Source: Chloroflexota bacterium
GTDB taxonomy: Bacteria > Chloroflexota > Dehalococcoidia > DSTF01 > JACRBR01
Direction: 5' to 3'
Assembly (NCBI GenBank): GCA_016213125.1
Contig: JACRBR010000246.1
Coordinates: 1-5,170, forward strand
DNA: 5,170 nucleotides
Shown piece by piece: positions 1 through 5,170 of this stretch. The translations under genes and the position numbers were made by a program. How positions within the stretch are numbered: position 1 is the first letter of the stretch; every line of letters begins with the position of its first letter. The notes beneath the pieces were generated by a model that saw only the letters and a list, made by a program, of their open reading frames with translations, was not told the DNA's origin and made no database searches.

Positions 1-1706
<1,706 letters not shown>

Positions 1707-1756
1707 GCGGTAGAGGATAGACGGGAGGCGCTGGGCGAGGGGCGGCGTTGGCTGGT

Positions 1757-1828
1757 TCAGGACGCCAGTTCGACGTACTCGGCGACGCTCGTTGGTGGGG
1801 GAATGGGGTCACCGTCCGCGCGAAGCCC
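1757..1828 (-). pseudogene. hicB: HicB antitoxin remnant, C-terminal tail only
   Basis: On the - strand, bases 1828 to 1757 read 23 codons beginning GLRADGDPIPPP and continuing TSVAEYVELAS, then TGA. This is the characteristic end of many HicB-family antitoxins, where a helix is followed by a D/E-G-x-P-I-P-x-P turn and a terminal S-V-A-E-Y-V-E strand. The partially degraded RNase H-like fold that should precede it (about 50-100 residues) is missing. An in-frame TAG lies just upstream, and the preceding sequence is instead HicA-like in another frame. The usual hicA-then-hicB order is kept on the same strand. HicB normally neutralises HicA and represses the operon; this fragment can do neither. 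The call rests on motif recognition, without an alignment. Confidence 0.75.
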
Positions 1829-1836
1829 CCACTAAC
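1791..1836 (+). terminator. Stem-loop downstream of ileS, possible 3' structure
   Basis: Bases 1791-1801 pair with 1826-1836 over 11 positions, with a 24-base loop. One pair is G-U when read on the + strand; the same position is a C-A mismatch on the - strand. That asymmetry favours action on the ileS transcript, about 85 bases past its stop. No T-run follows, so it is not a classic intrinsic terminator. It also lies across the junction of the hicAB remnant, so the pairing may simply be a by-product of the G-run and C-run in those relic codons. Confidence 0.3.
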
Positions 1837-1937
1837 CGTTACCCGGCCCTGCTTTGACGGGTGCTTGAACTGGCGGTGGCTAGTGCGGGCAAGATACCAC
1901 CCGTCGGCCTCGATCCGAGCGACTACACCTCAGGCAT
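1825..1937 (-). pseudogene. hicA: HicA mRNA interferase toxin remnant, N-terminal half, frameshifted
   Basis: On the - strand, bases 1923 to 1825 read VARIEADGWYLARTSHRQ, then FKHPSKQGRVTVSGG. This matches the HicA/YcfA double-stranded-RNA-binding-like fold, in which E-x-D-G-W-Y-L, the catalytic-histidine region G-S-H-R-Q-x-K-H-P and G-x-V-T-V are hallmarks. Three lesions are visible. First, a plausible ATG at 1937-1935 gives M-P-E-V and then TAG; dropping two bases (the TA at 1925-1924) restores the frame. Second, about two residues, including the Gly normally before S-H-R, are missing after ART. Third, the second half (the L-x-P-G-T-L-x-S-I-L-R-Q-A-G-L region) is gone, replaced by the HicB tail in another frame. 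Active HicA is a ribosome-independent mRNA-cleaving toxin; this copy is very unlikely to make one. Confidence is high for homology and for decay. Confidence 0.82.
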
Positions 1938-1956
1938 GAATAACCTGGTGCCGTAG

Positions 1957-1991
1957 GGGCTGGCTCTTGGCTCTTTGCTCTCTGCTTCCTA
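1957..1991 (-). repeat. Heptad tandem repeat abutting the ppa stop codon (CTCTTTG-like on + strand)
   Basis: Five consecutive 7-base units lie at 1957-1963, 1964-1970, 1971-1977, 1978-1984 and 1985-1991. On the + strand the central ones are CTCTTGG, CTCTTTG and CTCTCTG; the outer two are looser. Read in the direction of ppa, the array starts with the TAG stop (1991-1989) and continues as A/G-rich CAAAGAG-like units. It has the same period as the AGGCATG arrays elsewhere in the window but a different consensus. Confidence 0.6.
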
Positions 1992-2531
1992 CGTCTCCTT
2001 GCTGCGCATCGTCCAGTAGTCGGCGAGGGCCTGGCGGATGACGGAGAGGGCACGTTCCCGGCCTTCGAAGGGGTCGACGACGACCTCCTTCTCTTCGAGC
2101 ACCTTGTAGTCCAGGAAGAAGCGGTGAATCTCGGTCATCGTGTGTGGCGGGGCGTGCTCGAGTTCGAGGATGTGGTTGAAGGCCGGGTCGTTGGCGTGGA
2201 CGGCGAGGACTTTGTCGTCCGCTTTGCCCTGGTCGCGCATGTGCATCAGGCCGATTGGGCGGACGTAGACGATAGTCAGGGGGTGCACGGCCTCCTGGCC
2301 GAGGACGAGGACATCGAGGGGGTCGCCGTCGTCGCAGTAGGAGCGGGGGATGAAGCCGTAGTTGGCCGGGTAGTGGACGGAGCTGTAAAGGACGCGGTCC
2401 AGCTTGAGCAGTCCGCTGGCTTTCTCCAGTTCGTACTTGTTCTTCGAGCCAGCCGGGATCTCGATGACGACCGGAAGGGCCTCGGCGATGGTGGCGGGGT
2501 CGACGGCGATATCGTGCCAGGGGTGGGTCAT
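1989..2531 (-). CDS. ppa: Inorganic pyrophosphatase, soluble family I
   Basis: Cytoplasmic, Mg-dependent hydrolysis of pyrophosphate to two phosphates, which pulls tRNA charging, nucleic-acid synthesis and acyl-CoA activation forward. The chosen 180-residue product carries the family signature D-G-D-P-L-D-V at residues 68-74. Other conserved active-site positions are E24, K32, E34, R46, Y58, D100, D105 and K107, which correspond by motif to E. coli E20, K29, E31, R43, Y55, D97, D102 and K104. The length fits the bacterial hexameric type (about 175-180). I chose ATG at 2531-2529 because homology begins there. An upstream in-frame ATG (2585-2583) adds 18 residues, but it lies inside a heptamer repeat and across the candidate promoter. 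No Shine-Dalgarno precedes the chosen start, in keeping with a possible leaderless mRNA. The stop is TAG at 1991-1989. Confidence 0.96.
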   Translation of the reverse strand: MTHPWHDIAVDPATIAEALPVVIEIPAGSKNKYELEKASGLLKLDRVLYSSVHYPANYGFIPRSYCDDGDPLDVLVLGQEAVHPLTIVYVRPIGLMHMRDQGKADDKVLAVHANDPAFNHILELEHAPPHTMTEIHRFFLDYKVLEEKEVVVDPFEGRERALSVIRQALADYWTMRSKET

Positions 2532-2537
2532 GCAGAC

Positions 2538-2566
2538 AGTAGACGTGTGCGCGGGCGCGCTGGCAA
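2538..2566 (-). promoter_or_regulatory. Candidate leaderless promoter of ppa
   Basis: On the - strand, TTGCCA (2566-2561, five of six to the sigma-70 -35 box) is followed by a 17-base spacer and TCTACT (2543-2538, four of six to the -10 box). The ATG of ppa begins only 7 bases past the -10. A start of transcription at normal distance would fall on or next to the A of ATG. In a GC-rich genome such matches also arise by chance. Confidence 0.4.
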
Positions 2567-2572
2567 GGGGAA

Positions 2573-2600
2573 AGGCACGAGGCATGAGGAATGAGGAATG
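2573..2600 (+). repeat. AGGCATG-family heptamer array, four units
   Basis: Four contiguous 7-base units (2573, 2580, 2587 and 2594) read AGGCACG, AGGCATG and twice AGGAATG, followed by AGAC (2601-2604). It lies between the DUF2851 and ppa genes, just upstream of the candidate ppa -35 box. It is in opposite orientation to the array at 2639-2659, and the two can pair. Confidence 0.75.
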
Positions 2601-2638
2601 AGACGGTGTGGCACGCGCCGGTGGTCGTGTCTCGCCCC

Positions 2639-2659
2639 CGCGCCTCGTGCCTCATGCCT
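2639..2659 (-). repeat. AGGCATG-family heptamer array, three units, inverted
   Basis: Read on the - strand from 2659, the units are AGGCATG, AGGCACG and AGGCGCG, then GGGGCG and AGAC (2632-2629). The DUF2851 stop codon TAG (2660-2658) shares its last two bases with the first unit. The AGAC ending also terminates the opposite array at 2601-2604, which suggests the two are copies of one element in inverted orientation. Confidence 0.7.
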
Positions 2660-3791
2660 AGCCCGAGAGCGGGCAGCGGCCGCAGTGGCCTTTCGTGCGG
2701 TAGTCGGCGTGGAGGAGGAGGCCGCCCTGGAGGGTGGCGGACGAGGAGAAAGGGCGCGCACCCCCGGAGCCGAGCCAGCCGGCGAGCGGCTTCAGCTTTC
2801 CGTAGGTGCCGGGTGACGGAAGGCCGAGGAGGGCGGACTCGCAGGCCTGATCGGGCCATGCCCCGGAGGCCAGGGCCACGGGAAGGACCGCGTTGACCCA
2901 GGTTTCGATGGCCAGTGTGCGGCCGACGGACGCAGGCAGCAGGCGTGGAGGCGGCATTTCCAACCTGAGCGACGATGGCCACGCGGGGAGTGCCCCTTCC
3001 GGCCACCAGGCGGCGAAGAGGGCGGCGGCGGATTCCAGCCGCCGCGCGGGAGAGGCCATGGGCCGCGAGCCGGCACGGCGGACGGCAAGCTGGGCCGCCG
3101 CACCGCGCAGTTCTGCCGCCATCGCAACGCGCCGAGAGACCGGGGAGCCGGCCGCGCGTTCGAGGATGGCGGCGAGAGGGATGCGCCGGGCGAGCGCGGA
3201 AAAAGCAGCCCGGTTGGAGGGACCAGCGGCGATCTCCAGGGTTAGGGCGTACAGCGCCTGGCCCGGCCCGGCGGCGGCCACGAGCGGGAGGGCGGCGGCG
3301 GCTTTCGTCCGCAGACGGCGAAGGCCAAGCCGTTCGAGTGGGGCGCGGGAAGCGCGGCCGCGCGCGGCTTCGAGGGCACAGGGTGGGGTAAACGGCGGCG
3401 GGAAGGAGGGCTGCCCCTGGGCGGCGGGAGGGAGGACAAGGATCGGGATGCTCCGGCCGCTGCGATGCAGAGTGCACACCGTGGACTCATCGTTCGAGGC
3501 GACGGCATGGAGAACGACGCCCGCGTAGGCCGGGTCCACGTGATGACCGTGCGCTCGCCAGCCGCTGGCGACGAGATGAAGTTCGACATCGCCGCGGAGG
3601 AGGTCCCCTCCCGCATCGAGGATAGCGCCGGTGAAATCCGGCCCGGCGCTGCCAGAGGGGACGCCGGGAAAGACCACCTTAAGCGTGCGGCCATCTTCAA
3701 GGCGGAGGGGGCCGCGACATCCCGCTGCCCAGCGCTCGGCGAGGGCTGCTTCGGAGGCGGCCGGTGCGAGCTGGCGAAGCGGCGCGGGCAT
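2658..3791 (-). CDS. DUF2851 family protein, function unknown
   Basis: A 377-residue protein recognised as DUF2851 by its N-terminal block. That block is G-S-A-G-P-D-F (residues 47-53), then R-G-D-V-E-L-H (66-72), S-G-W-x-x-H-x-H-H-x-D (76-86), and V-V-L-H-A-V (92-97). A central segment has L-E-R-L-G-L-R-R and ends with S-N-R-A-A-F-S-A-L-A-R-R. The C-terminus has a Cys-x-x-Cys pair (C370, C373) in HCGRCPLSG. The family is uncharacterised and known mainly from Bacteroidota and Chloroflexota. The spacing P-D-(x17)-E-x-H loosely recalls metal-dependent PD-(D/E)XK nucleases; that is my suggestion only. No signal peptide or membrane segment is seen. The ATG overlaps the stop of the upstream XRE gene by one base (TGATG), and GAAGGA at 3806-3801 sits 9 bases before it, so translation is coupled and the start is well supported. 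Composition is strongly Ala/Arg-rich. Confidence 0.88.
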   Translation of the reverse strand: MPAPLRQLAPAASEAALAERWAAGCRGPLRLEDGRTLKVVFPGVPSGSAGPDFTGAILDAGGDLLRGDVELHLVASGWRAHGHHVDPAYAGVVLHAVASNDESTVCTLHRSGRSIPILVLPPAAQGQPSFPPPFTPPCALEAARGRASRAPLERLGLRRLRTKAAAALPLVAAAGPGQALYALTLEIAAGPSNRAAFSALARRIPLAAILERAAGSPVSRRVAMAAELRGAAAQLAVRRAGSRPMASPARRLESAAALFAAWWPEGALPAWPSSLRLEMPPPRLLPASVGRTLAIETWVNAVLPVALASGAWPDQACESALLGLPSPGTYGKLKPLAGWLGSGGARPFSSSATLQGGLLLHADYRTKGHCGRCPLSG

Positions 3792-4012
3792 CAGCCGCGT
3801 TCCTTCGTGCCGCCGGGGGGCGCGTCGTAGGGGGCGCGCTGTTCAGCGAGGATGCCGAGCATCCGGGCGCTCGCGCCGCGCGGCTCGTAGCGGCCCGTCT
3901 CCCACTCGCTGACCGTCTGCTGGCGGACGCCCAGTGCACGGGCAAACTCCACCTGCGTGAGCCCAAGCGCGGCTCGTAGCTCGGCAACGGCGCGGGCGTC
4001 CCAGGCTCCCAT
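3791..4012 (-). CDS. Small XRE-family helix-turn-helix DNA-binding protein
   Basis: A 73-residue protein made up almost wholly of one XRE/Cro-type domain. The helix-turn-helix core is L-T-Q-V-E-F-A-R-A-L-G-V (about residues 18-29), followed by recognition helix R-Q-Q-T-V-S-E-W-E-T-G-R-Y-E-P-R-G. A short helix, S-A-R-M-L-G-I-L-A-E, and a disordered Pro/Gly/Lys tail follow. This is the size of stand-alone regulators rather than a fused sensor, and no ligand domain is present. I chose ATG at 4012-4010. A TTG at 4048 would add 12 residues, but that TTG is better explained as the -35 box and would sit in the heptamer array. The gene overlaps the DUF2851 start by one base and forms a two-gene unit with it, so it may regulate that unit. 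That role is inferred. Confidence 0.88.
   Translation of the reverse strand: MGAWDARAVAELRAALGLTQVEFARALGVRQQTVSEWETGRYEPRGASARMLGILAEQRAPYDAPPGGTKERG
3801..3806 (-). promoter_or_regulatory. Ribosome binding site of the DUF2851 gene
   Basis: GAAGGA on the - strand, inside the last codons of the XRE gene and 9 bases before the overlapping ATG. It is the clearest Shine-Dalgarno sequence in the window and supports the 3791 start. The two genes with candidate leaderless promoters lack such a site. Confidence 0.7.
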
Positions 4013-4019
4013 GAGCGGG

Positions 4020-4048
4020 AGTTTATCCGTTACCGTGTAGAGGGGCAA
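4020..4048 (-). promoter_or_regulatory. Candidate leaderless promoter of the XRE-DUF2851 unit
   Basis: On the - strand, TTGCCC (4048-4043) and TAAACT (4025-4020) are separated by exactly 17 bases, and each matches the sigma-70 consensus at four of six positions. The ATG at 4012 starts 8 bases past the -10 box, so the transcript would begin at or within a base or two of the start codon. No Shine-Dalgarno is seen. The architecture is the same as at ppa. Confidence 0.42.
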
Positions 4049-4075
4049 GGCGTGAGGAGTGAGACGCGAGGCATG
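4048..4075 (+). repeat. AGGCATG-family heptamer array, four units
   Basis: Four in-phase units, at 4048 (AGGCGTG), 4055 (AGGAGTG), 4062 (AGACGCG) and 4069 (AGGCATG), followed by a degenerate AGAAGGA. The first unit touches the candidate -35 box of the XRE gene. It could be an inert repeat, or operator-like sites bound near the promoter; nothing in the sequence decides. Confidence 0.65.
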
Positions 4076-4090
4076 AGAAGGACACGCGGA

Positions 4091-4117
4091 ACGGGCGCCC
4101 CGTTGTGGGACGCCCGT
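4091..4117 (-). terminator. Hairpin downstream of the thiolase gene
   Basis: Bases 4091-4101 pair with 4107-4117 around a 5-base loop. Read as - strand RNA the stem is 11 continuous pairs with a single U-G wobble; read on the + strand that position is a C-A mismatch. This matches transcription of the thiolase gene, whose stop lies 44 bases upstream. Only TT follows the stem on the - strand, so termination without a U-run, or 3'-end stabilisation, is the likelier role. A 10-base palindrome, CCGCCGGCGG (4152-4161), directly follows the stop codon as well. Confidence 0.5.
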
Positions 4118-4161
4118 CGCTGGAATCTAATAGCTGAAAGCCGATGGCCGACCGCCGGCGG

Positions 4162-5170
4162 CTAGTTGATGCGCTCGAAGATGGTGGCTATGCCCTGGCC
4201 GCCGCCTATGCAGAGGCTGACGATGCCGAACCGGCCGCCGGTGCGCTCGAGTTCGTGCATGAGCTTGACCGTGAGGATCGCGCCGGTGGCGCCAACCGGG
4301 TGGCCGAGGGCGATCGCGCCGCCGTTCGGGTTCACCTTGTCCGGGTCGAGGGAGAGTTCGCTGGCGCAGGCGCAGGAGACGCTGGCGAATGCCTCGTTCA
4401 GTTCGATGCAGTCGATCTGGTCGAGCGTCATCTGGGCTTTGGCGAGCGCCTTGCGGATCGCAGGGATAGGGCCGCTGCCCAGGCTCGCCGGGTCCACGCC
4501 GGCGTCGGCGCGAGCGACGATGCGCATGCGGGCGTTGGCGCCGAGTTCCTTCGCCTTCGAGGCGCTCATGAGGACGAGGGCCGATGCCCCGTCGTTGATG
4601 CCGCTTGCGTTGCCGGCCGTGACCACGCCACCTTCTTTGAACGCGGGACGCATCTTGGCGAGGGCGTCGACGGAAGTGGCGCGCGGATGCTCGTCAGTGT
4701 CGAAGATCTTCTCCTCGCGGCCAACCTTGACGGTCAGCGGGGCGATCTGCTCCTTGAAGCGGCCCTGCTCGATTGCGCTGATCGCGCGGCGCTGACTCTC
4801 AGCCGAGAACTCGTCCTGGGCCGCGCGGCTGACTTCGAACTGCTCCGCCAGGTTCTCCGCGGTGATGCCCATGTGGTAGCCCTTAAACGGGTCGCTCAGG
4901 AGGTGAATGACGCCGTCCTCGATCGAATCGTGGCCGAGGCGGTAGCCGCCGCGCGCCTTGCGCAGGTAGTAGGGCATGCGCGTCATGTTCTCCGCGCCAC
5001 CGGCAACGACAACCTCGGCGTCGCCGCTCTGGATCAGGCGGGAGGCGGTGTTAATCGCTTCGAGGCCGCTGCCACAGATGCGGTTGACGTTCATTGCTGG
5101 CGTGCCGATCGGGAGGCCAGCCTTCACGGTGGCATGGCGGGAAAGGTAGCCGTCCTCAGCGACCTGGCCA
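4162..5170 (-). CDS. Acetyl-CoA acetyltransferase (thiolase II), N-terminus outside window
   Basis: Catalyses the reversible condensation of two acetyl-CoA to acetoacetyl-CoA, or the thiolytic step of beta-oxidation, in the cytoplasm. The frame is open to the right edge, giving 335 visible residues of a family that is usually about 390-395, so roughly the first 55-60 are missing. All catalytic elements are present: the acylated Cys in N-R-I-C-G-S-G (codon 5076-5074), N-E-A-F-A, the His in G-G-A-I-A-L-G-H-P-V-G (codon 4302-4300), and the proton-donating Cys in S-L-C-I-G-G-G-Q-G (codon 4212-4210). G-G-A-E-N-M-T-R-M-P and N-A-S-G-I-N-D-G-A-S are further family blocks. The GTG at 5127 is internal. 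It resembles AtoB/PhaA-type enzymes, but a broader acyl-CoA thiolase (FadA-like) cannot be excluded without the neighbours. It is transcribed in the same direction as the XRE unit but separated from it by a hairpin. Confidence 0.96.
   Translation of the reverse strand, partial: GQVAEDGYLSRHATVKAGLPIGTPAMNVNRICGSGLEAINTASRLIQSGDAEVVVAGGAENMTRMPYYLRKARGGYRLGHDSIEDGVIHLLSDPFKGYHMGITAENLAEQFEVSRAAQDEFSAESQRRAISAIEQGRFKEQIAPLTVKVGREEKIFDTDEHPRATSVDALAKMRPAFKEGGVVTAGNASGINDGASALVLMSASKAKELGANARMRIVARADAGVDPASLGSGPIPAIRKALAKAQMTLDQIDCIELNEAFASVSCACASELSLDPDKVNPNGGAIALGHPVGATGAILTVKLMHELERTGGRFGIVSLCIGGGQGIATIFERIN

Larger units (their letters stand above)
2573..2659 (-). terminator. Imperfect dyad built from inverted heptamers after the DUF2851 gene
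   Basis: Bases 2573-2589 are complementary to 2643-2659 over 17 positions. As - strand RNA this gives 15 Watson-Crick pairs, one U-G wobble and one C-A mismatch, with a 53-base interior. A second match, GAGAC with GTCTC (2600-2604 and 2629-2633), lies inside. On the - strand the structure begins within the DUF2851 stop codon and is followed by only three T bases before CCCC. It may act as a weak terminator or mRNA 3' structure separating this gene from the ppa promoter. That role is inferred. Confidence 0.35.

Noticed and set aside
1707..1756. Search for a tRNA, small RNA or T-rich terminator directly after ileS
   Set aside because: No T-arm-like GGTTCRA with matching stems and no stem followed by a T-run; only 4-5 pair stems such as CTGG/CCAG around 1752-1767.
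1932..1938. Single AGGCATG overlapping the relic hicA start
   Set aside because: One isolated copy could easily be chance and shows no tandem neighbours, so it was not counted as an array.
1748..1939. Small + strand frame (63 codons, TTG start) in the ileS-ppa gap
   Set aside because: No ribosome binding site, and the region is better explained by the - strand hicAB remnant.
2124..2594. Open + strand frame of 156 codons opposite ppa
   Set aside because: It is a Val/Asp/Gly-rich mirror of the ppa codons and crosses the heptamer repeat; no motif or start signal.
2573..2659. CRISPR array or insertion-sequence ends suggested by the facing repeats
   Set aside because: Units are contiguous 7-mers without spacers, and nothing resembling a transposase or flanking target duplication lies between or beside them.
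1930..3477. Open - strand frame of 515 codons across ppa and the DUF2851 gene
   Set aside because: It overlaps two recognisable genes in another frame; the product is a Pro/Arg/Ala-rich shadow without motifs.
2893..3528. Open + strand frame of 211 codons opposite the DUF2851 gene
   Set aside because: Ala/Arg/Gly-rich shadow; the - strand frame has family motifs, a ribosome binding site and a coupled start.
4166..4795. Open + strand frame of 209 codons opposite the thiolase
   Set aside because: Antisense shadow; the thiolase frame carries all catalytic residues.

Overview
The window is a GC-rich bacterial chromosome segment. It is most likely from Chloroflexota, probably the Dehalococcoidia/SAR202 side. 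That assignment is inferred from the company of genes: a eukaryote-type isoleucyl-tRNA synthetase, a DUF2851 protein next to a small XRE regulator, and the overall base composition. No marker in the window proves the phylum. Five protein genes can be supported, two of them cut by the window edges, plus a decayed toxin-antitoxin pair. There are no rRNA, tRNA or CRISPR features and no insertion sequence.

Layout: (1) bases 1-1706, + strand, the C-terminal half or more of ileS. (2) bases 1707-1988, a 282-base gap where the strand switches. It is not empty. On the - strand it holds the N-terminal half of a HicA toxin (1825-1937), running out of frame into the last 23 codons of a HicB antitoxin (1757-1828). 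This is a hicAB operon collapsed by an internal deletion and a frameshift. (3) 1989-2531, - strand, a family I soluble inorganic pyrophosphatase. (4) 2658-3791, - strand, a DUF2851 protein. Its start codon overlaps the stop of (5) 3791-4012, - strand, a 73-residue XRE-type helix-turn-helix protein. (6) 4162-5170, - strand, an acetyl-CoA acetyltransferase lacking only its N-terminus, followed by a strong hairpin.

The short intergenic gaps share a period-7 repeat family. AGGCATG-like heptamers stand in tandem at 2573-2600 and 4048-4075, and in inverted orientation at 2639-2659. A heptad array of another consensus sits at 1957-1991. Two arrays begin exactly at a stop codon (TAG of ppa and of the DUF2851 gene). 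The two + oriented arrays lie directly upstream of the candidate -35 boxes of ppa and of the XRE gene. Both candidate promoters read TTGCC(A/C), 17 bases, a -10-like hexamer, then only 6-7 bases before ATG, which suggests leaderless transcripts.

The intact genes are housekeeping or central metabolism: tRNA charging, pyrophosphate removal and thiolase chemistry. IleRS and thiolase-linked acyl-CoA activation can generate the pyrophosphate that Ppa removes, but no shared operon is implied. The XRE-DUF2851 pair is the only uncharacterised unit.
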